This document shows positions 1-10,400 of a DNA stretch of 21,584 nucleotides, piece by piece (within the stretch, counting starts at the first letter, position 1; each line of letters begins with the position of its first letter). The notes beneath the pieces are model-generated. The model saw nothing but the letters and a program-made list of their open reading frames with translations. It had not been told where the DNA came from and searched no databases. The position numbers and the translations under genes are program-made. This DNA is from Pleurobrachia bachei (Eukaryota > Ctenophora > Tentaculata > Cydippida > Pleurobrachiidae): assembly GCA_000695325.1 (NCBI GenBank), contig AVPN01000452.1:19039-40622 (forward strand), read 5' to 3'.

Positions 1-1300
1 CCTCTAATCCTATTTACAACATCCCTTCTACATGCTTGTTATCACGACAGTCTATTGATTCTGTGTTTTGTACATACGATGTGATATTGAAGAGTGTTTT
101 AATCAGTCGAGATAACCCAGCTAGAGGTAGCTACGGGCGGAAACGTCCGCATGTTGGACATACATATTTTTAATATCTGTGAACCAATATGTTTAGTGTA
201 TTAGCGGGGTGTCAATAATTATATTTATTTAATTTATTGACATTATAAATATAATTTTAATCTTGTAATCTTGTAATCTTGTAAACCGACCCCCCAAACC
301 AAACCCTAACCAGACCCTATTGGTTAGCCCTAACCCGTTGCGCGCGCCAAAACTACGAATTGTTAGCAATGAAATTGTTAGCAATGAAAGGCACCCAGAT
401 TTTAACGTTTTCCGAGTTTTTTTAGTAAAATTGAAAATTGATGGTGTCATCCTTGATTCTTCTTGAAAGGCCTTGCCTTATTCGGTATTCCGCCAAGTGC
501 CAACCGCTAGTCAGCAGCATTCGCCAACCGTTCGTCGAGTTCTCACATTCAAGCAAAAAGACCAATTCCACCGAACTGCCCCGCCGGGACTTGCACCCCT
601 GGCCATGCTCAGTGCTCTTTAATGATTAATCAATCAAGCCCCCCCCCCCTACGGAGCACGGCCTTCACCCCGGGGCTCCACCCTTGATTTTACTCAAATC
701 TGCTGTGGTGGCATGACTATAGCCTTTTGGAAAAAATGTCGCCTGCAAACGTTTGCATACGATGCAGTCCTCTGATGCTAAACCCGAACTAAATCGCTGT
801 TTTTGAAGCTGTGAAATTGATCAATTCGAGATATTATGTAGATCGAGATGTTCAATGTTGAACAATGTATACAATCTGACCCACTATTTTATAAAAGACA
901 GAAAATACGAATACCTATTCAATACTATTTAATTATATATATTATAATAGTATTCAATGATTACCATAAATTGTGTCTTATAAAATGTATGTGGGTGAAA
1001 CTCGGAAAAGTGGAAGGGTGGGGGTCTGCCAGCTTCAGACTGGCTAGACTGTGTTTTGTTATTTACAGTAATTAGTGCTTCTTTGATTGTTCTGAGACAC
1101 ATGCTCTATTATTTTGCCCTCCTTCGACCATTCTTCCCGGCGCCACGATTCAATAAAACAAATATTTTTAAATGAGGTACATATTAATCAATTTTGTTGC
1201 TTCTAATATATTTGTTTCTTATCAAGTTTGCTGTCGAAATTTTACAGTGATACAAAACTACTCACAACTAACGGCTAACAATTCCTATTTTACCACACTC
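1..1300. other. AT-rich region without a recognisable gene
   Basis: I see no exon chain or RNA gene here. There is a short C-rich stretch near 280-340 with two CCTAACC-like units and a poly-C tract near 641-650. The open frames are short, low-complexity and lack splice partners. A TTTATT on the plus strand near 1304-1313 (AATAAA on the minus strand) fits the polyadenylation region of the minus-strand gene that ends at 1431. Confidence 0.5.
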
Positions 1301-1354
1301 TTATTTTATTAAATTTCCAAGTGTCCTGAAATTGTCTTGATTTGTTGACAGTTC

Positions 1355-1457
1355 CCCACATATCAATAGTTGACTAAGACCACACTTGCCCACATATCAG
1401 TAGTTGACTGAGACCACAGTTGCCCACAGATCAATAGCCGGCTGAGATGACAGTTCC
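1355..1457. repeat. 34-bp tandem repeat (3 copies) over the dispanin stop codon
   Basis: Units begin CCCACA at 1355, 1389 and 1423 (period 34). The right-hand unit contains the stop codon (1431-1433) and the last codons of the CD225 gene. The two others are slightly diverged copies in its 3' UTR. Confidence 0.8.
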
Positions 1458-2336
1458 CTCGATTACTGTGTAGAGAATGCCAACTATCACTCCAAAAACA
1501 AATTGAGTCACTATTGCCGCTATAGCTAGATTTTTGGCTGACTGAAATTGGGAGTTGATTAGATTTGTAATAATCAATAATCACAGTTAAATCAGGATCC
1601 GACCGATACAACCAATCAAAGATCGCTATTTAGGTCACGTGACTGGTTAGCAGACAATCAATAACCAGTATTCGGTCGGTTCCTGAGTTAAATAAGGGTA
1701 CACCTCGGCAAAATTTTTGTCGAGTGCCCGCTTAGCTCACCACATTAGAAACAAATCCCAGATAAATTAAGAGTATAAAATCATACCTCTCCATATCTCC
1801 TAGCATCTTCCATTCTACCCTCTCGGATAGCAGTTTCAGCGTTCCTTGCCTTCAGAACTGCGAATAGTCCGATAGGCCAGAAGAAGCAGCAACATGCTAT
1901 CCAGGCAAGCACGGTGTGGGTGTTAGGTGCAACTTGGGTGTTTTGCTGGACCTGTTTTAGGGGATCATCGATTATTACAATTCGAAAAGTATGTTTGGGC
2001 AGTGACTTTTCATTCATTATCTGCCCTGTCTATAACAGCACTCGGAGGAAAAGGAAAACCATTTGGAGGCGTTAGGGAGTTTTGGGCCCAGAGCCCAAAT
2101 TCTACATAATATTTGATAGGTCAAAAACCCAAACATCAAAAATGCTCGATCTATAAACTTACCACTACAAAATTTTGCCCGGGTGGAGGGTACTGCTGTA
2201 GCTGTGGAGGGTACTGTTGAGCAGGATAAGGCTGTTGTTGACCGGGGTATGGTTGTTGCTGGCCTGGGTATGGTTGGCCGGGGTAGGGCTGCTGTTGGTC
2301 AGGATAGGGAGGAGGTTGTGCCCCATATTGAGCCAT
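1431..2336 (-). CDS. CD225/dispanin family two-TM protein with proline/glutamine-rich N-terminus
   Basis: Three exons on the minus strand: 2336-2163, 1951-1787 and 1541-1431, all joined at phase 0 through GTAAGT/CAG and GTATGA/CAG sites, giving 149 residues. Residues 1-58 are a repeated PYPGQQQ-type Pro/Gln/Tyr-rich tail. Exon 2 carries the first hydrophobic segment (about residues 72-92, LAWIACCCFFWPIGLFAV, with three adjacent cysteines suited to S-palmitoylation) and the loop RNAETAIREGRMEDARRYGE, typical of the CD225 loop. Exon 3 carries the second TM segment (about 117-140) and a short tail ending SAGY. The family includes IFITM and PRRT-type membrane proteins of the plasma membrane and endosomes; the exact role here is unknown. 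The ATG at 2336 is followed directly by the Pro-rich tail. The gene is divergent from ZMAT2, about 0.6 kb away. A MITE lies in intron 2. Confidence 0.85.
1593..1685 (+). mobile_element. hAT-like MITE, family 1, copy a
   Basis: The element begins CAGGATCCGACCGA and ends TCGGTCGGTTCCTG, imperfect terminal inverted repeats. It is flanked by a perfect 8-bp direct repeat AGTTAAAT (1585-1592 and 1686-1693). An 8-bp target duplication is the hallmark of hAT transposons. The interior contains AATCA-type repeats and GGTCACGTGACTGG, a palindromic E-box shared by the other copies. It lies in intron 2 of the dispanin gene and has no coding capacity. Confidence 0.85.
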
Positions 2337-2408
2337 TGTAGTAGGAACTAAGATCAAATTAACAAAGGCGTAATAAGACAAACACGTTATAACAGTTGGT
2401 TGGTACAA

Positions 2409-2950
2409 TGTGGCCAGTGTTTGTGTAAGCCTAACAAGCCCGACAGGATTTGGCTCTCTATCATATATTGCTTTAACTCTCTATCACATACAGTATAGAC
2501 GACACTATGACCTATAATTGAGATACAGAGAGATGGTCATTCACAAGATAAACAACAATAGAATGGTACTAAAGATTGACGGAAGCTTTCGAAAACACTG
2601 TTTCACGTCTTCAGAGAGATGGCTAGGTTGTTTATTCAGAGCGTGTGGGGAGATTCTCTATCTCACTCTTTCAGAGATAAAGGGGGAAAGACACATGTAC
2701 AACTGTTTAAATGAAATCCTCGCAAGATGTGTTGTCACAGAAGCAGAGTTGTGACAAAACTGTTGTGATTTGTGAGCAGCAACAATAGCTGGTATGCGCG
2801 GCGTCCCCAGTGTGATCAAAGCAAACTTTTCAGCACTTCACTTTTGACGCGCATAACTTTCCAGTGGGACAAATTTATCACACTTTGTTAATTGCAGTTA
2901 ATTATTTTACCAATTCTAACAATCACCAAATTCTTGTTAGCTGCACCAGT
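2409..2950. promoter_or_regulatory. Divergent intergenic region between dispanin gene and ZMAT2
   Basis: About 600 bp separate two start codons on opposite strands, so the region should hold both promoters. I see no clear TATA box or repeat family in it, only short repeated AGAGAGATGG motifs near 2527 and 2614. The promoter role is inferred from position. Confidence 0.45.
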
Positions 2951-4445
2951 ATGACGGGTTACAGAAGGACTTGGGATAAAGAAGAGTATGAAAAGAAGGC
3001 ATCAGAACGAATCTACGCTGAAGACAGTAAGTCTACACAATTCCTACTTAGTTAACTCAACTCCTACTAAGTTAACCCAACCCCTACTTAGTTAACCTAG
3101 CTACTACTAACCTAAATATTACTTAATTAAATCAACTCCCACTTTGTTGACTACAGATATTTATACTTGAAGAGTTGTTTATAGAGATTGTTTGTTGCGA
3201 AAAGATATCATCCTCTATTATTTCAGATCCGCTACCAGAGGTCAAAGTAAAGAGAGAACTACTGCGAGCAAGAGATCACAAGGTATGCATTTCCTAGTCT
3301 TGTTCTACCCTATCGAATAAAATAAATGGATTTGAACAAGTTTTTTTATTTTTTTCTCTTTATTGCCCCTTTCTCCTGAGTATCACTCATCATTCATCTC
3401 TGCAATAGTTTGCCGCTTTAGGGGAAGTGAGTTGTGCGTCCCTTACCCGGGGTAAGTTACCCCCTCACCACCTCGGTAAATCCATTGGTATCGAAGACAC
3501 CTCACACTCAGGTCGCCGGGCGACCTTCGCGCGCGCTGGCAAGGTGTTACTTCGTTACCAAGTAAATCCACCCCTGATCATCTTCCCTCAGGTTGATTTA
3601 GATTCCAGACTGGGCAAGACGATAGTGGTAACCAAGGAGACGCCTGGTGCTCTACAGGGAGGGTACTATTGCAATGTTTGTGATTGTGTCGTCAAGGATT
3701 CGATTAATTATCTGGACCATATCAACGGAAAGAAACGTAAGTTGAACTTTCAAATTTCGAGGAGTTTCGATTTGGAAATCTAATCGCTAGAAAGATATTT
3801 GAACGATTATTCCACTGTTCTAGTACCTTTCTAATGTCTGTCAGGCCAATGCTCTGACCACAGTTCTCGCGCTCCGAGAGAAATGAGAATAGGGTCAGGT
3901 CAATGCTCTGACAGCCTTATAATTTCTCCTCTCACATACAGATCAGAGAAACCTGGGTATGTCTATGAAGGTTGAGAGATCGACACTAGACCAGGTCAGG
4001 TCCAGATTTGATAAGAACAAGAGAAAGAACGAAGAGGAACAGAAAAATCTGGTTAGTTAGATTATGATGCGTAATTTTAGTTCAAGTAGTGTTTGTTCCT
4101 TCCTATATTCATAGTTCCCACCACAGTATGTACTCTAGTTTTTACAATCCGTTGGACAGATCACTACCCGTACTACCCCACCCCAGTCCCCCAGCCGCTA
4201 GTACCCTTAGTCCCCCAGACCCCCACCCCCTCCAACCAACTCCTACCCCCCCACATCTCCAGGCAGAAGACTATGACCTGGAAGTGCGTGCTATAGAGCG
4301 TCAGGAGGAGGAAGAAAAGCAACGGCAATCAAAGAAACAGCGCAGGAAAGAGAGGAAGAAAGCCGAGGAAGAAGCCGCATCTGCTGATATTGATCCTGAA
4401 ATGGCGGCTGTTATGGGTTTTGGAGGGTTCGGGGGAGGAAAGTAA
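2951..4445 (+). CDS. ZMAT2: Zinc finger matrin-type protein 2 (Snu23 orthologue)
   Basis: Five exons: 2951-3026, 3227-3282, 3592-3736, 3942-4051 and 4263-4445, with phases 1,0,1,0 that join exactly into 189 residues. Donors are gtaagt, gtatgc, gtaagt and gttagt; all acceptors are AG. ZMAT2 is a component of the spliceosomal B complex (yeast Snu23) and acts in nuclear pre-mRNA splicing. Recognition rests on [10 protein letters not shown] near the N-terminus, [12 protein letters not shown] (about 33-44), [15 protein letters not shown] (45-59), a matrin-type C2H2 finger (Cys71, Cys74, His87, His93) with the near-invariant [17 protein letters not shown], then [11 protein letters not shown], a charged Glu/Lys/Arg helix, and the C-terminal [11 protein letters not shown]. 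The human protein is about 10 residues longer, mainly at the N-terminus. The start at 2951 is the only ATG in frame before the conserved part. Introns hold fold-back and MITE sequences. Confidence 0.96.
3477..3570. repeat. Fold-back element with 8-bp target duplication in ZMAT2 intron 2
   Basis: Inverted arms TTGGTATCGAAGACACCT (from 3485) and AGGTGTTACTTCGTTACCAA (to 3561) enclose a GC-rich core with CGCCGGGCG. The direct repeat TAAATCCA flanks it (3477-3484 and 3563-3570). The 8-bp duplication suggests a hAT-type MITE. A related fold-back lies at 12650-12704. Confidence 0.75.
3838..3914 (+). mobile_element. MITE family 2 copy a (ZMAT2 intron 3)
   Basis: The element begins CTGTCAG and ends CTGACAG. 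It holds two direct copies of the near-palindromic motif GTCAGGCCAATGCTCTGAC (second with GGT for GGC) around a core with CAGTTCTCGCGCTC and GAGAGAAATGAGAAT. Similar elements occur at 7530-7620 and 8343-8429. Confidence 0.75.
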
Positions 4446-4804
4446 GGGTTTAACAGGACAATATTATATCGATCAATCTCAGTTATGATCTCAGTTATCG
4501 ATCATTCTCATGATATAGCATGGAGAGAAAATTACTAAACAATCAGAGAATATCATGTTCAAAAGAGCACTGATGATGTGAGAACTCATCCTTTTATCTT
4601 ACCTAACTGAAGCAATATTATTACTGCGTGTTTGGATGAAATGATTTGTGTTAATATCATTGACAGTTTAAACAACAAGAATCAATTATTTCACTGTTCA
4701 AAAAATACAGCTCTCTTCCTATTACAGTTCTGTCATTAACACAATCTTTCATTTTAGTATGACATTAACAGGTTGAGACATACTCGCTCAGAGTCAGTTC
4801 AGAG
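4446..4804. other. 3' intergenic region between convergent genes
   Basis: AT-rich sequence between the ZMAT2 stop codon and the stop codon of the minus-strand secreted-protein gene. It should hold both 3' UTRs. No clear AATAAA is visible next to ZMAT2. A short direct repeat TCAGAGTCAGTT occurs at about 4789-4812. Confidence 0.5.
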
Positions 4805-6003
4805 TCAGTTCATCTTCTGCAGTGTCTCTAGGTTTTTGGTTGTTCCACATGCTGATCGGTCCACGTTGGCATAGCAGGTTCGTTGTTTGATACATTCTCC
4901 AGATAATATCTGTAATGGATGTTACCGCCCCTTCCCCCCCCCTACTTAGATAGTTTCACTCCTTGATCATGCAGAACCCCCAATCGCTTTCCACTTTCGG
5001 AGTAGAAATGGAAGCGATATTAGAGTTCTATGCAATCAAAAGTGCCCAAAACTTTTGATCACAACATTGATAGATAGATATTATCCCTACTCCCTATAGT
5101 CTCTTTTATATCCCAACTCACTTGTTACCAGTTCCTCCTTCCTATCCACTTCGTATCTGTATCGATCAGTTATCACGTCATCTGCACCATTGTTCCTTTT
5201 AAATCGCAGCCCAGTCAGACTTTTGGTTAGGACGCACTGACTACCTCCATCATTCTTTGGATTAAAAACCCATTCGAGTTCTAGCACTCCGTTAAACCAG
5301 ATTCTGCAATTATTGGATGCATTCTTACTTCAAATTTTCGTGATATTTCTCGGTACATTTGTAAATACCATACCCTTATCAAATTCAATCGCTTTTCAAA
5401 TCGTAGATCTTACCTAAGTTCGGTTGACGTCTTCAGAAAAGACATAATCCCAGCAGAATTTAAAAATGTTTTTCCCGTAGTTGAAATTCCCTGACATGTT
5501 GATCCCGCTCCAATAGAACCGGAGGTAAAGGTAAACCACTGTTGGGAACTGTCTAGCATCAGCATCCACCTATAAAATAGGAATTTTAGTCGATCTATCT
5601 CGTGTTTAAATTTATCTCCCCATCTCCCCCACTCTCTCCCTCACCTTATGCCATCAGTATCGATCGCTTTGTTGGTCTCGATCTGGAACACATAATCGTC
5701 AGCCCAATCGGTGAGCCAAATGGATTGATCGGTTGGTTTGTCTTGCCAGTCGCTAAACACAATACGGTCTAACAGATCTGAAAGTAATGGACTGTTAATT
5801 ATTACTAAAGTAGAATAAGAGATCAAAAATGGCAATACTCAAGGACGGATCTAGTTAAGTTTCATGGTTCAAATAACATAAGTTTTGAAGGCATGATTCT
5901 CACAAATGATATAAGTTTTGAAGGCATGCTTCTCAGTCTTACCGTCTGTTTGTGCAGCTGTGCACCAAAACAGGATCAGCACAATAATCCGCAAACTGTT
6001 CAT
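4805..6003 (-). CDS. Predicted secreted protein, family not recognised (5 exons)
   Basis: Minus-strand exons 6003-5943, 5777-5645, 5569-5414, 5303-5129 and 4909-4805 join in phases 1,2,2,0 to 209 residues. Residues 1-18 (MNSLRIIVLILFWCTAAQ) form a typical signal peptide, so the product probably enters the secretory pathway. The mature part is rich in Trp, Asp and Thr and looks beta-rich: SIWLTDWADDYVFQIET, then STCQGISTTGKTF, then IWFNGVLELEWVFNPKN, and a final exon with three cysteines (GECIKQRTCYANVDRSACG). No TM segment follows the signal. The five visible mature cysteines suggest disulfides with one left over. I do not recognise the family. Donors are gtaaga, gtgagg, gtaaga and gtaaca; the last was chosen over a nearby gtgagt because it gives the cysteine-bearing reading frame. 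The exon chain is well supported; function is unknown. Confidence 0.75.
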
Positions 6004-7340
6004 ACTGTAAACTATGTGCGATATTTTGTTTTAGATGACACTAAGTATCCAAGAAAAATCAACTAATAAACGTATCTGTTCAAAGATAAAAGTCGACTCG
6101 TGCAGTAGCTCCCTCTATTTAGTTAAATTTAACAAAGGAGGGAGCGTCACTGTGTCGATTGTTTGAACAACGCATACTCGCTCTTTTTAGTCTCTCTAAC
6201 ACAGAGAGAGAGAGAGAGAGAGAGAGACTCTCCCTAACATACAGAGAGAGACTCTCTCTCTAACATCGACAGAGAGAGGGACTGAATTGTCTAAACTGGC
6301 AGGAAGGCAAACGACAAAAATGGCACTGAATTTCATGAGGTTAAAAGGAAATGGAGAGAAAGAGAGAAAGATAGAGAGGGGAAGGAGAGAAAGAGAGAGA
6401 GAGAGAGATAGAGAGAAATCTCGAAGGAGAGTAATCACCTTCGTAGATGATTCGGTCGAAAAGACGTCAGGCTAACGGACTGCCGAGAGAGAGGGGAGGG
6501 GTCCAATGGAGAGAAGGCGAGTGAGGAAAAAGAGAGAGGGAAAGAAAGAGATACCGTTTTTACATCATGACATTGTAGCTAGATAGCAGATGTCAAATGC
6601 ATTCAAAGCGGCACAGCTGCCTCGTGAGGCAGGGAATCCTATCCTAGAATAGTTTATGTATGGGTAGTACAGGGTCAATGAGTAGTCACGAGATTTGAGA
6701 GGGCATTTCTATTAATTAATATTAGAGAGAAAGAAGTTTTTCAATCCCGACTTTTATAGGCAGTACAATTATCGAGCTCTCTTTTATAACGATCGTTAAT
6801 TAGCTCTTTTATTAGCACGTGCATTTCATTAGCATCTCAGTTTAACATCACTAATGTCTATTCAGTTAAGAAACTGGTCGGGACTTCGGCATGACCTATA
6901 AATTTAACGACTTAAGGAGGCTGAGAAGAGATTCTTAATAGCGCAATTTATACTCGCCTTGCTAGGTCTAAATTTAATTAAGTTCATCGGGGAACTTTTC
7001 AGGGATAGGATATCTTTAGTTCTTTATAATCGAGACCGCAGTGTCTGCTGTTATCAATACCCTTAAAACGTCACTCCGCTAGTTAGATAATCGCCGACTC
7101 TTTATAGTCGCTAACAGCAAATACAATAAAATACAATATTGCAAACACGGATGTTCTTGCTGTCTTGTGATTATCAAGAAAATGAGCTGAAGCAATATAT
7201 GTAGCTTGGTATTGAAATTACCCCTCTAAGAAAACAATAATAGGGGTGACTTTGTAACCAATTACATAGGCTGGAATCCAGCCGCCATGGGTATTACAAA
7301 CTTACTACCCCCCTCTCTCTCTCTCCCTTTACTATTTCAA
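6004..7340. other. Gene-poor stretch with GA-rich microsatellites
   Basis: Purine-rich simple repeats lie at about 6201-6270 and 6345-6560 (GAGA, AGAGAGAG, GGGAGA). The rest is AT-rich. A small perfect inverted repeat CTGCCTCGTGAGGCAG occurs near 6618. No exon chain is seen. The right end should contain the RWDD4 promoter and 5' UTR. Confidence 0.6.
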
Positions 7341-7349
7341 GGGATAGTA

Positions 7350-7457
7350 AGACTAACTCTCCCCTTGTTACTACAGCCATGAATGACTCCTAAATTGAGA
7401 CACGATTTGGAAGATAGAACTAACTCTCCCCTTGTTACTATATAGCCATGAATGAGG
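7350..7457 (+). repeat. Duplicated RWDD4 leader segment with decoy ATG
   Basis: A segment AACTCTCCCCTTGTTACTA followed by AGCCATGAATGA occurs twice, about 70 bp apart. The downstream copy carries the RWDD4 start codon (7448). The upstream copy carries ATG at 7379 that opens only four codons before TAA (7391-7393). If both are in the mRNA, the first copy is a short upstream ORF. Confidence 0.75.
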
Positions 7458-10400
7458 ACCAGCAAGATGAAGCTGAAGCACTGCTAGCAATTTATGAAGA
7501 TGACAGCAACTTCATCCAGGTAACATTAGCTGTCAGAGCATTGGTCTGACCGGGACTCTATTCTCATTTCTCTAAGATGGAGCGTGCAAGAACTGTGGTC
7601 AGAGCATTGGCCTAGGTCAGAATAAAAGTGGAATAATGTGCTTGTACAACCCGATAGATACCGGATAAACCCTTTCCCTCGAGCAATCATGTCCTCGATT
7701 GAATTCAAAAAAGAAAGGGAAAAAGATTAATAATGTTGATCCTATTATATTTCCAGGTATCAGACACTGTCTACTGCTACAAGTTTGTGTGTGAGGAAAA
7801 TGAGATGAAGAGTTTCATGCTGCAGGTAAGACTGAGATCCGGAACCGACCAATCAGAACTCGTTATTTAGGTCATGTGACTGGTTGTCAGCCAATCAGGA
7901 ACCAGTATTTCCTGATTCGGTCGTGCTACAGGTAAGACTAGACTCGAGATGTCAGATATTGGGTGCAAAAGGTGTAGAATATGGAAAAAGGTGAAGTCGT
8001 TAGGATAGCTGTTAAAATGTTCTAACTGGGACAGGGAAGATAGAGGGTTGATGTTCATGAAGCACTGCTTCGAGCAACAAGGATAACAAATAACAAGTGA
8101 TCTAGCTGAAGTAGGGAAGATAGATCTGTAGTAGATTTAGAGATTAGGGGGTTGAGCAAGGCAAGGGCGCAGTGACACCATTGTGTGCTTTTTGTCAGTG
8201 GTATCACCGAACCATCCCTTATAATTTGACGAGGAATCTGCTGGTACTGGTCGTTTTCCTCAAATCCAAAATTTTTCGACCTTTTTGGGCATCTGCAGTG
8301 GCTACCAAGGTGGACTGAATGAGATGCGCCAACCCTCCCCAGCTGTCAGGCCAATGCTCTGACCGCAGTTCTCGCGCGCTCTCCTAATTTGAGAGAATTG
8401 AGAATTGGGTCAGGCCAATGCTCTGACAGCTCCCCGCAGCAGTTTCAATTTGAAATATAGTTATCGACATGTATTATAGTTGTCGACACTCGACATATTA
8501 TATAGTTGTCGACTGAAAATAGAATCCCCGTAAGCAAGAGTTGGGGCACGTGAAACAGAGTCTAGCTAGGCAAAGCAAGAGAGAGTTTCAATGTCTTTGT
8601 GATATCTCCCTGGTGAAGCTTAGCTGTGTCCAGTGTTGCGGCGCCAGTGTACTGACCGCTTAATATTAATGGCACTAAAAACTGTGCTCTCTGATTTTTC
8701 CCAACGTTCTACCTATTCTTTATTCAACACTTTTTCTATGCCAGACTGAAATCTTCCCCCTCTCTTTTTCTCTCTCTCTCTTTGTCCCTCTCCCTCTGAC
8801 GTCAAACCAAAATTCCAAACAACTTTGTAGTGGGTGTACCAGATCTTCTAAAAGAACAAAAAGGTGAATAAACCAACTCTCTATCTCCCACACCCACCTG
8901 TCCCACGCCCACACAGGGACCAGGGTGTGAACTTAGTTACTATCAATCAACAATCCATACCAACTCTCTCTATCTCCCTGGGAGTTGTTATTGATTGTGT
9001 GAGTGTGTGTGTGGGAGATTCTCCCACACACACACTCACACAATCAATAACAACTATCTCTCCCATAACAGATTACGTGGCCAAAGGATTATCCAGAATC
9101 GGACGATGCTGTTCTGGATTTAAATACCTTTTTCAACAGTCACATAACGGTAAGGGCGTCCTTCTCTTGGTCCAGATCCTCTAGTTCCCTTCAAAAACCT
9201 CATTGGTCCTCGACTCCCCCACCCCTTACATATCCCCTTCTCATCTTGTTTACCCATCTCCATTCTGCCTAGGAAACTGAAAGGTCTGCCATGATAGACC
9301 TCTTGACACCCCATGGCCCATATCCCCCTCCCTATAGGAAAATGAGCGGTCTGCCATGATAGAACTCTTAACCCCTCACATGGAAGACTGGTCAGGTATG
9401 GCGGCTACTTTCTCAATTATAACTCACGTTACTGACAATATTGAGGAATTCCGGGAAGTGATACGGAATGAAAAACTAGTGGAACGAGTGGAAAAGGTAT
9501 TTAATCAGCTGGGAATGTTTGTCTAAATAGACTCCTTTCGCGCGATTGAACAAAACAAGGGAGTGTTTGGACCAATTCCTATCTATTTTTATTTCTCCGC
9601 CGATTAGGTAATCAGGGGAATGTTTGGCACCTGCCGCTTAGGTGTCAAAATTTGATACGGTTAAGGTGCTTCGTCGCGTCGACTGTGTCACACAATCTTT
9701 TTGTGAAACTCTTCTTCTCAATTAACCCGGGGCCTCCCTCTCACCTAGGAATAACAACGCAATCTTATTTTGTGAAATCTTCCTGCTTACTCTTATTTTC
9801 AACTAATAACCCGGGGCCTCCCTCTCACCTAGGAACAAACTGAAGCAGCAGCAGCCACAGCAAAACTAAAAGATAACGAATACTCCCTCTCACCTAGGAA
9901 CAAACTGAAGCAGCAGCAGCCACAGCAAAACTAAAAGATAACGAATACAGAAGCACAAAAGGTATGACTAAGGGACAAAAACGGAGGTTTTATGATAAAT
10001 TCGGGAACATTGATGTTGATGATAAACCACGTGGGTGGAACTGGGTCGATGTCATGAAACATCTGAGCAAAACTGCCGATGTTTGTTGAGTAAAACTGCT
10101 GGGGTTTGTTGAGTAAAATTGTTATTGATTGTGTGAGTGTGTGTGTGGGAGATTCTCCCACACACACACTCACACAATCAATAACAACTATCTCTCCCAT
10201 AACAGATTACGTGGCCAAAGGATTATCCAGAATCGGACGATGCTGTTCTGGATTTAAATACCTTTTTCAACAGTCACATAACGGTAAGGGCGTCCTTCTC
10301 TTGGTCCAGATCCTCTAGTTCCCTTCAAAAACCTCATTGGTCCTCGACTCCCCCACCCCTTACATATCCCCTTCTCATCTTGTTTACCCATCTCCATTCT

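Larger units (their letters stand above)
8985..10118 (+). repeat. Tandem duplication unit 1 (RWDD4 exons 3-5)
   Basis: Starts at TTGTTATTGATTG inside the palindrome and ends in the 3' UTR just before the second copy at 10119. Matching positions differ by 1134 up to the intron-4 minisatellite. The join TTGTT is a short microhomology. Intron 3 and exons 3 and 4 look identical in both copies. Confidence 0.95.

Noticed and set aside
285-335. Telomere-like CCCTAAC units
   Set aside because: Only two imperfect units within mixed sequence; not a telomeric array.
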